Numbered from the stretch's first letter, positions 36,084 through 45,172 are shown. The stretch: DNA of 64,000 nt from Akkermansiaceae bacterium (GCA_022510805.1 JAFLSS010000002.1:21675-85674), one strand, 5' to 3'. Notes: generated by a model not told the origin, from the letters alone. Translations and numbers: made by a program.

Positions 36084-38009
36084 TCAGCAGATATCGCCGC
36101 TCCAGAGTTCGCCGCATGTGTCGCTCGGCATGCGCCAGTCTCCGCGGGGTGAGAGGGCTATGGTGCCGACTTTGGGGCCATCCGGGATGCAGCTGCGCTT
36201 GAATTGCTGTGTAAAGAAGCGGCGTACAAATGTCCGAAGAGTCCGGCGCAGCTCCTCCTCGCTGTACTCCTCCCCCCAGGCGTGGGTGGCTAGGGCGAGC
36301 AGTTTGTGCGGCTCTGCTCCGTACTTGATAAAGTGGTAGAGGAAGAAGTCATGCAGATCATAAGGCCCGAGCAAATCCTCTGTTTTCTGCTCCATTTGGC
36401 CATCCGGCGAGGGGGGGAGCAGCTCGGGGCTCACCGGGGTGTCGATGATATCTTGGAGCACCGCAGCCAGCTCGGCGCCGCTCTGCGCTGCCACATGCGA
36501 GATGAGGCAGCGGATGAGCGTCTTGGGGATGGAGCAGTTGACCGCGTACATGCTCATGTGGTCGCCGTTGTACGTGGACCAGCCGAGAGCGATTTCGGAC
36601 AAATCACCCGTGCCCACAACAATGCCACCCGTCTTGTTGGCCAGGTTCATGAGCAGCGTGGTGCGCTGGCGCGCCTGCACGTTCTCATATGTATTGGTGC
36701 GCAGGGCGGGGTCGAACTCCAAATCCTTGAATTGCAGCAGACAGGCCTCCTTGATGTCCACCTCCCGCAGTGTGGCGCCCAAGAGGCGGATCATCTGCAC
36801 CGCATTGGTGTAGGTGCGATTGGTGGTGCCGAAGCCGGGCATGGTGACCGCGCAGATAATGCCGGGAGTCAGCCCGAGAAGCCGGCAGGCACGGGCGCAT
36901 ACCAGCAGGGCGAGCGAGCTGTCCAGCCCGCCGGACACGCCGATGACCAGAGACTTGGCGCCGGAGTGCTCCATTCTCTTGGCCAGCCCGGCGGCCTGTA
37001 TTTGCAAGATGTCCTCACAGCGCTCGGCCGCTTGATCCGGCGCCGGCAGGAAGGGGCGCTTGTCGAGCCGGGCGTAGCGCAGGTCACAGGCCACGGGCAG
37101 CTGCTGCAGCGGGAGGGTGCGCACGGCTGCCCACTCTGCGGGCAGGCGGTTCTCGTTGAACGAGCTTTCGCTCATGCGGGCAGCGGCGAGGCGCTGGAGG
37201 TCCACATCGGCATAGATGATGCTGCCCTCCCGCTGAAAACGCTGATTTTCAGCTGCTATGCGACCATTCTCCGCGATGAGGGAGTGCCCGCTGTACACGA
37301 CATCTTGCGAGCTTTCCCCCACGCCGGCAGAGGCCAGCACATAGGCGCACAGGCAGGTGCCGCTCTGCTGCGCCACCAGTTGGCGGCGGTAGGCGGCTTT
37401 GCCTGCCAGCTCTGTGCTGGCACAGGGGTTGAAAATGACGCGCGCGCCCTGCAGCGCAAGCCGTGAGCTCGGCGGCAGCACGGTCCACAAATCCTCACAC
37501 ACCTCCACCCCAAAGGTGAAATCCGCCCCATCGGAGAAAAGGAGATCCGTGCCGATGGGCACACTCCCAAAGCCGGGCAGCTCTACGGAGCGGGCGCGCA
37601 GGTCTGCCGCCGGGCGAAATTGCCGCCGCTCATAAAACTCCCGGTAATTGGGCAGCACACTCTTGGGCACAAGCCCCAGCACGCGCCCGCCCTGCACCAC
37701 CGCAGCGGCATTGTACAGGCCCTCCTGTACAACGAGTGGCAGGGTGGTGATGAGGACAAGCGGGAGCTGCGCGGTGGCCTGCGCCAGCTCTTGCAGCCCG
37801 CGCAGGGCGGCCTGCTGCAGCATGGGCTGGAAGAAGAGATCCCCGCAGGAATAGCCTGTGAGGCTCAGTTCCGGAAACACCACGGCATGAGCCCCCTGCT
37901 CTGCTGCGGCCTGAGCCGCAGCGATGAGCGCTTGGGTATTGGTCGCCACATCCGCCACGCGGACGGGTGGCACAGCGGCGGCGAGCCGGTAGTATCCGAG
38001 AGTTGCCAT
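36084..38009 (-). CDS. nadE: Glutamine-dependent NAD synthase
   Basis: Makes NAD from deamido-NAD, using ammonia released from glutamine. The 641-aa long form has both domains. The nitrilase triad is intact: Glu47 in VVFPEL, Lys116 in PKSVLPNY and Cys171 in EVCEDLW. The synthetase P-loop is SGGLDS near 359-364. The ATG at 38009 (MATLGYY) is preferred to a TTG at 38036, which would overlap the proS stop and add non-family residues. It lies 23 nt after proS and ends before the strong terminator at 35987. Confidence 0.93.
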   Translation of the reverse strand: MATLGYYRLAAAVPPVRVADVATNTQALIAAAQAAAEQGAHAVVFPELSLTGYSCGDLFFQPMLQQAALRGLQELAQATAQLPLVLITTLPLVVQEGLYNAAAVVQGGRVLGLVPKSVLPNYREFYERRQFRPAADLRARSVELPGFGSVPIGTDLLFSDGADFTFGVEVCEDLWTVLPPSSRLALQGARVIFNPCASTELAGKAAYRRQLVAQQSGTCLCAYVLASAGVGESSQDVVYSGHSLIAENGRIAAENQRFQREGSIIYADVDLQRLAAARMSESSFNENRLPAEWAAVRTLPLQQLPVACDLRYARLDKRPFLPAPDQAAERCEDILQIQAAGLAKRMEHSGAKSLVIGVSGGLDSSLALLVCARACRLLGLTPGIICAVTMPGFGTTNRTYTNAVQMIRLLGATLREVDIKEACLLQFKDLEFDPALRTNTYENVQARQRTTLLMNLANKTGGIVVGTGDLSEIALGWSTYNGDHMSMYAVNCSIPKTLIRCLISHVAAQSGAELAAVLQDIIDTPVSPELLPPSPDGQMEQKTEDLLGPYDLHDFFLYHFIKYGAEPHKLLALATHAWGEEYSEEELRRTLRTFVRRFFTQQFKRSCIPDGPKVGTIALSPRGDWRMPSDTCGELWSGDIC

Positions 38010-38032
38010 GGCTGCAAGAGGGGCGGGGTAAA

Positions 38033-39553
38033 TCAATAACTGCGGGCCCAGAGCACGCGTCGAGTCGTCGGACGCCCGGTGAGGATGCAGGGCGCTTCCG
38101 GCCCGGTGCCCATCTCCCCATGCGGGATGCAGCGGATGGAGATGCGCAGGCTCTTGGCGAGCTCTTCCTCCTCCTCAGGGCTGCCATCCCACGGGCAGAG
38201 CAGCCAGTCGGCTTCACCCTGATCCGCAAAGTTGGCCTTGAGCTCCTCAAGGCTGTTGCAGGGGCGGATGTGGCTGTCGCGGAACTCCTTCTGACGGCGC
38301 AGCAGATTGTCCTGAATCTCCTGCAGCAGCTCCACCGCACCGGCCACAAACTCTGCCTCCGGCACAAAGCTCTTCTCCTGAGAAGCCTGATCACGGCGGG
38401 AAATGCACAGCGAGCCTTTCTCCAGATCACGCGGGCCGATCTCGATGCGCACGGGCACGCCCTTCTTGATCCACTCCCACTTCTTGGTGCCGCCGTTCAG
38501 ATCACGCTCATCCACCTCCACACGCAGGGGCATGCCGTGGAAAGTCTGCGCGCTGAGCTTGGCTGCCAGCTCCCGGCAGTGCGCCAAGATGGCCTCCTTG
38601 GTGTCGGGCTTGGGGGTGACGGGCACGATAACGATCTGGCGGGGAGCCACGCGCGGCGGGCACACCAGGCCGTCGTCATCCGAATGCGCCATGATGAGCA
38701 TGCCGATCATGCGGGTGGAAACACCCCAGGACGTCGTCCACGCGAACTGGCGCTCATTGGTGCGCCCGGCAAAGGAAATATTCTGCGCTTTGGCAAAATT
38801 CTGGCCGAGGAAGTGCGAGGTACCGGCTTGGATGGCCTTGCGATCCTGCACCATGGCCTCCACGGTGAACGTGCGCACCGCGCCGGGGAAGCGCTCATGC
38901 TCAGTCTTTTCGCCGGGGATGGAGGGCACTGCCAGCACATCGCGCTGAAAATCTTCATACACCTTGTGCATGGTCGCTGTCTCCAGCTCCGCCTCCTCGC
39001 GAGTCTCATGGGCGGTGTGGCCCTCTTGCCAGAGGAATTCCGCCGTGCGCAGGAAGATGCGGGGGCGCATTTCCCAGCGCATCACATTGCACCATTGATT
39101 CACCTTGAAGGGCAGATCCCGGTAGGACTCCAGCCAGCGCGAGAAAGCCGCGCCGATCACCGTCTCCGAGGTGGGGCGGATGACATATTTATCCGTCAAC
39201 TCGCCGGCGGGGATCATGCGCGTCTTGCCCGTCTCGGGGTCCTTGACCGCTTCGAGTCGGTGGTGCGTCACCACCGCGCACTCCGTGGCAAAGCCCTCCG
39301 CATGCTCAGCCTCTTTTTCGAGGTAGGAGACAGGAATGAGCATGGGGAAATACGCATTCGTGTGCCCGGTGCGTTTGAACTCTGCATCCAGTTGCTGCTG
39401 AATCAACTCCCAGATCGCATAGCCCCACGGCTTAATGACCATGCAGCCGCGAACTTCCGAATTCTCCGCCATATCGGCAGCCTTAATAACTTGCTGGTAC
39501 CACTCGGGGAAATCCTCCGCCCGTGTCGGTGAAATTGCATTCTGTTGTGCCAT
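38033..39553 (-). CDS. proS: Prolyl-tRNA synthetase, short (archaeal/eukaryotic-like) type
   Basis: Charges tRNA-Pro. The 506-aa class II synthetase lacks the ~180-residue editing insertion of the E. coli type. It has a C-terminal extension ending in Arg-Ser-Tyr, as in the archaeal/eukaryotic-like ProS (ProS type 3). Visible motifs are RPTSETVIG, NQWCNVMRWEMRPRIFLRTAEFLWQEGHTAH (motif 2 region) and an RWAWTT-like segment, here FAWTTSWGVSTRMIG. It sits between an M50 protease gene (41-nt gap) and nadE (23-nt gap). Confidence 0.92.
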   Translation of the reverse strand: MAQQNAISPTRAEDFPEWYQQVIKAADMAENSEVRGCMVIKPWGYAIWELIQQQLDAEFKRTGHTNAYFPMLIPVSYLEKEAEHAEGFATECAVVTHHRLEAVKDPETGKTRMIPAGELTDKYVIRPTSETVIGAAFSRWLESYRDLPFKVNQWCNVMRWEMRPRIFLRTAEFLWQEGHTAHETREEAELETATMHKVYEDFQRDVLAVPSIPGEKTEHERFPGAVRTFTVEAMVQDRKAIQAGTSHFLGQNFAKAQNISFAGRTNERQFAWTTSWGVSTRMIGMLIMAHSDDDGLVCPPRVAPRQIVIVPVTPKPDTKEAILAHCRELAAKLSAQTFHGMPLRVEVDERDLNGGTKKWEWIKKGVPVRIEIGPRDLEKGSLCISRRDQASQEKSFVPEAEFVAGAVELLQEIQDNLLRRQKEFRDSHIRPCNSLEELKANFADQGEADWLLCPWDGSPEEEEELAKSLRISIRCIPHGEMGTGPEAPCILTGRPTTRRVLWARSY

Positions 39554-39594
39554 AACGCGATATTAGTTGTAATAAAAGAAAAGTCAACTCATTT

Positions 39595-40314
39595 TTATTC
39601 GAGATGCATCAGGAGACACCTATAATTATAATAGGCAAATGCCAGCATGAGCAGCGCCAGCGCCCAGATCCCGAGGGCAAAGAACCCCAGAGACAGCAAA
39701 CAGGTGATCACCATGCTGATGATGTGCGCCCCACACCCCTCACCCATGCGCGCATGCAGCAGCAAGCCGCCATCCATCGGAAAGATGGGAAGCAGATTCA
39801 GCGCGCTCCACCAGACAGAAATCTGAAGGATGTAGATGCCCAGCAGCATCAGCATCGGCGGGCAGTGCGCGGCATACTCCATCGGCAGTTGACCGCGCAG
39901 CATGCTCACCCACAGCCGGCTCCCCTGCTCGATATCCGGCATCACGATGATAAGCCCTATATACATGAGCAGAGGCAGCAGCAGCCCCGCCAAAGGCCCG
40001 GCCAGCAGCACTGCTGCCCCGTGCTTCTCCACCGCGCAGTCCGACTCCTCCTCGTAGCAGCTGCTCCCCAGCCAGGAAAGGCAGATCTCAATCCGGCGGC
40101 CGTACCACCGGCGCCCCACCAGCGCATGCCCCATCTCATGTGTCAGCAGGCTGACCAGCAACGCCACCACAAAAAACAGAGAACCAATGAAGTGCGGATA
40201 TCCTGAGGTGAGCGCCAGCCACCACACAAGCGCCGCCACCCAAAAAAGCAGGTGGATATGAACCGGCACTCGAAAAAGGGAAAAGCGAATCATCGTCCCC
40301 ACCATTGTACGCAT
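39595..40314 (-). CDS. Site-2 protease-like M50 family metalloprotease
   Basis: An intramembrane zinc protease of about 239 aa from the ATG at 40314, which has a GGAGA sequence just upstream. HEMGH (residues ~59-63) gives the zinc-binding and catalytic Glu, and NLLPIFPMDGG holds the third ligand. Five to six helices are predicted. It lacks PDZ and CBS domains, so it is a minimal M50 protein. Its substrate is unknown. It is first in a probable M50-proS-nadE transcript. A longer reading back to 40386 is possible but unsupported. Confidence 0.85.
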   Translation of the reverse strand: MRTMVGTMIRFSLFRVPVHIHLLFWVAALVWWLALTSGYPHFIGSLFFVVALLVSLLTHEMGHALVGRRWYGRRIEICLSWLGSSCYEEESDCAVEKHGAAVLLAGPLAGLLLPLLMYIGLIIVMPDIEQGSRLWVSMLRGQLPMEYAAHCPPMLMLLGIYILQISVWWSALNLLPIFPMDGGLLLHARMGEGCGAHIISMVITCLLSLGFFALGIWALALLMLAFAYYNYRCLLMHLE

Positions 40315-40371
40315 TCTTCTCCCCACCGCAAGCCTACAGTGAGGCATATCCGCTATCATGTCAGAGAAAAA

Positions 40372-40401
40372 TTGACAAAATTTCACATTTCCTAATAAAA
40401 T
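40372..40401 (+). promoter_or_regulatory. upstream promoter of rpmB
   Basis: TTGACA (40372-40377), an 18-bp spacer and TAAAAT (40396-40401) on the plus strand. It would act in tandem with the promoter at 40468. Confidence 0.5.
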
Positions 40402-40467
40402 GAGCCCGTTTTGCCCACATTTGAATAAAAAAATAGCAGCGATTCCCCCTCTTTTTCATAGTTTTGC

Positions 40468-40495
40468 TTGACGTAGCCGAAAAATCCGCTAAAAT
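40468..40495 (+). promoter_or_regulatory. proximal promoter of rpmB
   Basis: TTGACG (40468-40473), a 16-bp spacer and TAAAAT (40490-40495). The leader would be about 34 nt. No Shine-Dalgarno sequence precedes the ATG. Confidence 0.65.
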
Positions 40496-40535
40496 ATCGC
40501 ACCGCGAACTTCTTTTTTAACTGTATCGTAATCTT

Positions 40536-40814
40536 ATGTCCAGAATCTGCAATATCACACTCGCCATGCCCCACAAGGGCCGCCGCATTCACCGCTCCGG
40601 TCTTGCTAAGAAAAAGGGTGGTATCGGCCGCCACGTGACCAAGACAGTGAACCGCACCGTGTATCCCAACCTGCAGGAGAAGCGCATTTGGGTGCCCGAG
40701 CTCAACGGCGGTCGCGGCGGTTACATCCGCATGAAGCTTTCCTGCAAAGCGCTGCGCACCATCTCCAAGAATGGCGCCCTCAACACGCTGAAAAAGGCGG
40801 GTATCTTGTACTGA
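40536..40814 (+). CDS. rpmB: 50S ribosomal protein L28
   Basis: A 92-aa basic ribosomal protein with N-terminal SRICNIT, a central KRIWVPEL and CKALRTISKNG near the end, all typical of L28. It is slightly longer than the E. coli protein (78 aa). It is transcribed alone from two tandem promoters and closed by a terminator at 40824-40850. Confidence 0.93.
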   Translation: MSRICNITLAMPHKGRRIHRSGLAKKKGGIGRHVTKTVNRTVYPNLQEKRIWVPELNGGRGGYIRMKLSCKALRTISKNGALNTLKKAGILY

Positions 40815-40823
40815 TATCCGCCA

Positions 40824-40850
40824 CCTCCCCTACTTGGGAGGGCTTTTTTT
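40824..40850 (+). terminator. rpmB terminator
   Basis: CCTCCC (40824-40829) pairs with GGGAGG (40836-40841) across a 6-nt loop and is followed by a 7-T run. Confidence 0.85.
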
Positions 40851-40867
40851 GAACGCGTTGTTGTTTT

Positions 40868-40931
40868 CGGGTGTCTATACCCGCAGCTCATCAACCGGAA
40901 AGCCGGGGGAGTCTCTCGCTTTCGGCCGGTT
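40868..40931 (+). promoter_or_regulatory. two further hairpins ahead of the arm-domain ORF
   Basis: CGGGT (40868-40872) pairs with ACCCG (40879-40883). AACCGG (40893-40898) pairs with CCGGTT (40926-40931), with supporting AAAG/CTTT pairing, and is followed by TTTT. The second looks like an intrinsic terminator ending 24 nt before the next ATG, so it could be an attenuator or the end of a short RNA. Confidence 0.4.
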
Positions 40932-40955
40932 TTCCTCAACAGTTCCTTTATTTTC

Positions 40956-41186
40956 ATGAAGTCGTCTCAGCCTACCAAAATTGCTCTTCGGATCAATGAT
41001 GATAACCAGAACCACCACCTCTGGAACAATAGGGGCGTGTGGTGGTGTCACGTCACGGTGCACAAACCGGACGCCACGGCTGAGCGCCTGCGCTTCTCCC
41101 TGCGCACGCGTGATATACGCAAGGCCCGCACCCTGCGTGACCGCATTTTTGCAGATATTCAGCGCCACTACAGTGTAGCGGCCTGA
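40956..41186 (+). CDS. Orphan arm-type DNA-binding domain protein
   Basis: A 76-aa protein. GVWWCHVTVHKPDATAERLR followed by FSLRTRDIRKARTLRDRIFADIQ fits the small beta-sheet plus helix 'arm' domain at the N-terminus of tyrosine recombinases, where a strand triplet is followed by 'LgTrdl.eA...rd'. No catalytic recombinase domain follows. It could be a stand-alone DNA-binding protein or the stub of a lost integrase. A GC-rich hairpin follows at 41199-41216. Confidence 0.6.
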   Translation: MKSSQPTKIALRINDDNQNHHLWNNRGVWWCHVTVHKPDATAERLRFSLRTRDIRKARTLRDRIFADIQRHYSVAA

Positions 41187-41198
41187 GTGAGGAAGTGG

Positions 41199-41216
41199 GC
41201 GTGCCCTGCGGCACGC
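41199..41216 (+). terminator. hairpin after the arm-domain ORF
   Basis: GCGTGCC (41199-41205) pairs with GGCACGC (41210-41216) with a 4-nt loop. An outer GAAG/CTTC pairing extends it. A T-rich run follows some 15-20 nt later rather than immediately. Confidence 0.4.
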
Positions 41217-41267
41217 GGCTTCACCTTGCCTCTTTCTTTTTTTCAGGTGAGGTTTTTCTACCCATGA

Positions 41268-42170
41268 TCAGGATGCCGCCCCTGCCGCTCCGGTGGCGGG
41301 GGCGTATCCGAGGGGGAATCTTGCCACCCCGCTCATATCACGGAGCAGCGCTGTCCTTTCAAAACCATGCTCCTGCATGAGGCAGCGCACCGCTTCACCC
41401 TGGTCGTGCCCCACTTCCAGCATCACCAGCGCCCCGGGCGCCAGGTGAGCCGGAGCCTCCGCGATAAAGCGGCGGATGATATCCAAGCCATCAGGCCCAC
41501 CGTACAGCGCAGTCGCGGGATCATGCTGCACTTCCGGCGCCACCTTTTCCCCCGCCGGCACATAGGGCAAGTTGGCCAGCATGGCATCATAGGGAGAGGG
41601 GGGGATGATTCGCGTGTCATCCTCCTGCTCCGCCGGGCGCCAGGCAGAGAAGAGATCACTGCAATACGTTTTGACGCGGGCGCCCAGCGTAGTCGCATTT
41701 TCGAGCGCGAGATCCAGCGCCGCGGAAGATACATCTGCCAGCACCACCTCAGGGCGAAGCCGCTGCAGCTCAAGCGCAAGGGAGATACCAATCACCCCCG
41801 AGCCGCAGCCCATATCCAGCACGCGCAGCCCCTCCTTCTGCGGCAGCAGGCGCTGCGCCTGCTCCACCAGCTCCTCCGTCTCAGGGCGCGGGATAAGCGC
41901 CCGGCTGTCACTGCGGAAACTGCGGCGGAAAAACTCCACATTGCCGAGCAAGTGCTGCAGGGGAGTCCCCTGCCCCCGCCGGCGCAGGAGCTCGCGCAGC
42001 GGCGCCAGCACCTCCTCGCTCAGCGGATCCTCCGCATGCAGGTAGAGCCATGTGCGGTTGGTGCCCAGCACATGAGCCAGCAAGCTTTGCATCGAGGCGC
42101 GCGCGCCTTCGATCTGGCGCGCTTCCAAATAGGCCGTGCCGGAGCAGAGCACTTCGTGAACAGTCTTCAT
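41268..42170 (-). CDS. prmC: Peptide chain release factor N5-glutamine methyltransferase
   Basis: Methylates the GGQ glutamine of RF1/RF2. The 300-aa protein has an N-terminal helical domain, PRPETEELVE, the SAM loop DMGCGSGVIGISLAL and the active-site motif as NLPY (in LANLPYVP) instead of the classical NPPY. The NLPY form keeps the essential Asn, Pro and Tyr. Its start overlaps the prfA stop by 4 nt, the conserved prfA-prmC pairing. The last residues (TGAAGAAS) are a low-complexity tail. Confidence 0.92.
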   Translation of the reverse strand: MKTVHEVLCSGTAYLEARQIEGARASMQSLLAHVLGTNRTWLYLHAEDPLSEEVLAPLRELLRRRGQGTPLQHLLGNVEFFRRSFRSDSRALIPRPETEELVEQAQRLLPQKEGLRVLDMGCGSGVIGISLALELQRLRPEVVLADVSSAALDLALENATTLGARVKTYCSDLFSAWRPAEQEDDTRIIPPSPYDAMLANLPYVPAGEKVAPEVQHDPATALYGGPDGLDIIRRFIAEAPAHLAPGALVMLEVGHDQGEAVRCLMQEHGFERTALLRDMSGVARFPLGYAPATGAAGAAS

Positions 42171-43243
42171 TTGCTTAACTCATTCATGCGTTCTTGCATT
42201 TCCTCGCGCTGCATCAGGCCAATCAGCTCACCCAGCGCGCCGGAGGCCATCAGGATATCTAAATTGTAGGCCGTGTAGGAAATGCGGTGGTCGGTGATGC
42301 GGTTTTGCGGGAAATTATACGTGCGGATTTTTTCTTCGCGGCCGCCGGAGCCGATCAGCGAGCGGCGGTGCTCCGAATAGGAGCGGCGCGCCTCTTCCTG
42401 CTTCATCTCAAAGAGCCTGGCGCGAAGAATCCGCATGCCGGTCTCGCGGTTTTTGAGCTGCGAGCGCTCCTGCTCACAGCGCACCATGATACCTGTCGGC
42501 AAATGGAAGATCTGCACGGCTGACTCGGTGCGGTTCACATGCTGCCCCCCTGCTCCGCCGCTGCGGCAAGTCTCGATGCGCAAGTCCTCCGGGCGGATCT
42601 GCACATCCACCTCCTCCGCTTCGGGGAGCACCGCCACGGTGGCCGTGGAGGTGTGGATGCGCCCCTGCGTCTCCGTCTGCGGCACGCGCTGCACGCGGTG
42701 TACTCCGCTTTCGTATTTGAGGAAGCGGAACACCTCCTCCCCCGACACGCGGGCTGTCACTTCCTTAAAGCCGCCGATATCATTGGGACTGGCATCCAGC
42801 ACCTCAAACTGCCAGCCGCGGGATTCTGCGTAGCGTTGGTACATGCTCAGCAGATCCCCGGCAAAAAGCGCGGCTTCATCACCCCCGGTGCCGGCGCGTA
42901 TCTCCAGCAGCGCATCGCGGTCTTCCACCGCATCTCGCGGCAGCAGAGCATACTGCACTTTCTCCTCCAGCTCCCTCTCCCGCTTTTCAAGCTCAGGCAA
43001 TTCCGCGCGAGCCATTTCTGCCAATTCCGCATCATCTTCAGCCAGGAGGGAGGCATTCTCCTCCAACTGGCGGCGCACCTCACCCAGCTCAGCCCAATCA
43101 GCCATGAGCTCCTGAGTGCGGCGGTGCTCGCGCATGAGTTCACCGGCGCGCTGTCTGTCCTCAAACAACGCCGGATCCCCTATCAACTTCTCCAGTTCCG
43201 CCAGGCGCTCGCGGCGTCTCTCTATCAATGATGCGTAGTCCAC
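42167..43243 (-). CDS. prfA: Peptide chain release factor 1
   Basis: Terminates translation at UAA and UAG. The 358 aa length is normal. The GGQ loop is GGAGGQHVNRTESAVQ, and the region of the PxT stop-codon tripeptide reads RVPQTETQGRIHTST. The helical N-terminal domain is intact. It is followed by the methyltransferase that modifies it (prmC, 4-nt overlap). Confidence 0.95.
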   Translation of the reverse strand: MDYASLIERRRERLAELEKLIGDPALFEDRQRAGELMREHRRTQELMADWAELGEVRRQLEENASLLAEDDAELAEMARAELPELEKRERELEEKVQYALLPRDAVEDRDALLEIRAGTGGDEAALFAGDLLSMYQRYAESRGWQFEVLDASPNDIGGFKEVTARVSGEEVFRFLKYESGVHRVQRVPQTETQGRIHTSTATVAVLPEAEEVDVQIRPEDLRIETCRSGGAGGQHVNRTESAVQIFHLPTGIMVRCEQERSQLKNRETGMRILRARLFEMKQEEARRSYSEHRRSLIGSGGREEKIRTYNFPQNRITDHRISYTAYNLDILMASGALGELIGLMQREEMQERMNELSK

Positions 43244-43274
43244 GCCCCTATTCTACCCTCTCTCGCCCCCATAT

Positions 43275-44465
43275 TCAAGCCCCATTTCGTTTTTGGCACC
43301 GCTCTTTTTCAGGCGGGCCGCCGGCGCCTTTTTCACGCGGCAACAGAGTCCGCGCTATCGTATAATGAGGGTGGTCAAATGTGTAGCAGGCATCGAAAGC
43401 GGGCTTGATGATCCAGTTCCCCTCGCGGTCAATGTATCCGGCCTTGTCGTGCGGATCACACGCGGCGATGAGTCCATGCCGATATGACTCTGAGCTCATG
43501 ATCATGAACTGCGGCGGCGTCAGCACGCGTCCATCCTCATGCATGATGCCATACAGGCCTTTCTTTTTGTACCACCACAGCGCATCCCCGATGGGGTGGA
43601 GATCTGTATAGGAGGGAGGCAGCACGACCTCGCCCACCTTGTTGAGCAGGCCGGCCTTCATCCCCGAGAAGAACGCGATGCACCCGTGATAACAGGATGA
43701 CAATATGTAAAAGGGAGATTTCTTTTGCAGCCGGGCACAGGAGAACACGAGATGCCAATCGGCATCCACAAAATACGTGTTGTGCTGCATGTCCGTGATG
43801 AGGCGGAGCCCCTCCCGCAGTTCGCCGATCTCGCGGTAGGGGCCGCGGAGGGTGTCCTCCCGGATATCATAATGATACAGCGGCAGATTGTATACATCAT
43901 ACTCAGCGCATTTATACACAATCAACTCTGCGAGATTCCCCTCCTCGTTGTAGCGGCGGTGGTGCAGCCGCCAATCTTTCGGAAAACTCCGCAGCGTGAT
44001 CCCCCGCCGATCCAGCAAATAGAGGCTGTGGCGGTGGTTGCGCGCCGGTGTCCACTCCCCTTTGTAGGGATAGATGAAGAGTGGTAGGGGCTCAAAGAGA
44101 AAATCCATGTGCGTATCCAGCGCCACACTCGCTGTGGCGCGCATCCCGGCGGGGGTGTCTTCCGGGCTGAGGAAATTCGCTTGCCGCCCCTGTGTTTTCT
44201 TTTCGAGGACATGCCCGATGAGGGTGTGCTCGATGGGATAGGTCCAATCGAAGGAGTAGACGAGAGGACGGCCGCCGACATGTGTTGGCAAGGCGCGCGC
44301 GCGGTGGTCGCTGACACTGTAGAGTGAGCAGTGGTCCTCCTCGGGGATGAGGGCATACCCGGAGGCGCCTATGGTCGACAGGACACGGGGTGAGCTGAGA
44401 AGGATATTTCCTTTTTTATCAATGATATGATAAAGGAGATGACTCATGTTCCGGCGGCGCGGCAT
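43275..44465 (-). CDS. WG-repeat-like protein of unknown function
   Basis: A 396-aa protein without a signal peptide. The C-terminal ~150 residues contain WG/beta-propeller-like units: KAGLLNKVGEVVLPPSYTDL, KKGLYGIMHEDGRVLTPPQF and KAGYIDREGNWIIKPAFDAC. The N-terminal part has similar but weaker units (HIIDKKGNILLSSPRVL). Its ATG overlaps the stop of the NrdG-type gene by one base (TGATG), which argues for this start rather than 44448 and for co-expression with the anaerobic reductase genes. The role there is unknown. Confidence 0.72.
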   Translation of the reverse strand: MPRRRNMSHLLYHIIDKKGNILLSSPRVLSTIGASGYALIPEEDHCSLYSVSDHRARALPTHVGGRPLVYSFDWTYPIEHTLIGHVLEKKTQGRQANFLSPEDTPAGMRATASVALDTHMDFLFEPLPLFIYPYKGEWTPARNHRHSLYLLDRRGITLRSFPKDWRLHHRRYNEEGNLAELIVYKCAEYDVYNLPLYHYDIREDTLRGPYREIGELREGLRLITDMQHNTYFVDADWHLVFSCARLQKKSPFYILSSCYHGCIAFFSGMKAGLLNKVGEVVLPPSYTDLHPIGDALWWYKKKGLYGIMHEDGRVLTPPQFMIMSSESYRHGLIAACDPHDKAGYIDREGNWIIKPAFDACYTFDHPHYTIARTLLPREKGAGGPPEKERCQKRNGA

Positions 44466-45172
44466 CAGGCCTTTCCCCGGTCTTCCGGGAAATTGCGGTA
44501 GCCGATGGTGAGGGGGGACTGCTGGTCGAGCAGCGAGCGGTCATAGCGCCGGGTGGGCGATGACATATTGCCGAGCGTGTGGTCGGTTTGGAAGAAGAAT
44601 TGCAGGTAATACGTGCCGGAGTAGCCTCGTGCAGCCGCCTCGCGAATCATTTGCAGGATATCGGCCTCATCCAGCAAATCGGGATGCACCGTGGTGCGCA
44701 CCTCATGCGCGATGCCTGCTTGCTGCAGCAGGTGCAAGCTTTCCGTAAAGCGCTCAAACAGAGTGCCCCCGCCCGGCAAGCTCCAGCTGCGCCGCTCCGG
44801 CATCTTGTGATCAAGCGCCACATAATCCAGCAGGCCTTCCTGCAGCAACTCACGGAGGATATGCGGGTTGCTGCCGTTGGTGTCGATTTTGATGAGGTAA
44901 TGAAGCTCCTTGATGCGGCGGCAGAGCTCTGCCAGATCTGGCACCAAGGTGGCCTCTCCGCCGGAGAGCACCACCGCATCCAAAAAGCCAACTCGCTCAC
45001 GCAGAAAGGCCAGCTCATCCACCTCACCCCGGCTTTTGGCCAGCGCCAAATCCGGGTTGTAGCAGTATGGGCAGCGCAGGTTGCAGCCTCGGTACCAAAA
45101 GATACACGCCGCTTTCTTGGGGTAATCCAAGAAAGTCAGCGGGGTGATATCGGCTGGGTGCACCGTGATCAT
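44465..45172 (-). CDS. nrdG: Anaerobic ribonucleotide reductase activating protein (radical SAM)
   Basis: A 235-aa radical SAM enzyme that installs the glycyl radical on NrdD. The cluster motif is YRGCNLRCPYCYN. TFLDYPKKAACIFW and VVLSGGEATL (the GGE motif) are typical. The ATG at 45172 starts the conserved family region; a longer frame to 45268 adds an unlikely Arg-rich leader. It lies downstream of both nrdD parts on the same strand. This is the longer, NrdG2-like form, not the ~150-aa E. coli type. Confidence 0.87.
   Translation of the reverse strand: MITVHPADITPLTFLDYPKKAACIFWYRGCNLRCPYCYNPDLALAKSRGEVDELAFLRERVGFLDAVVLSGGEATLVPDLAELCRRIKELHYLIKIDTNGSNPHILRELLQEGLLDYVALDHKMPERRSWSLPGGGTLFERFTESLHLLQQAGIAHEVRTTVHPDLLDEADILQMIREAAARGYSGTYYLQFFFQTDHTLGNMSSPTRRYDRSLLDQQSPLTIGYRNFPEDRGKA

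Noticed and set aside
37967-39532. A 521-aa open frame on the plus strand
   Set aside because: Antisense to proS, which has complete class II synthetase motifs.
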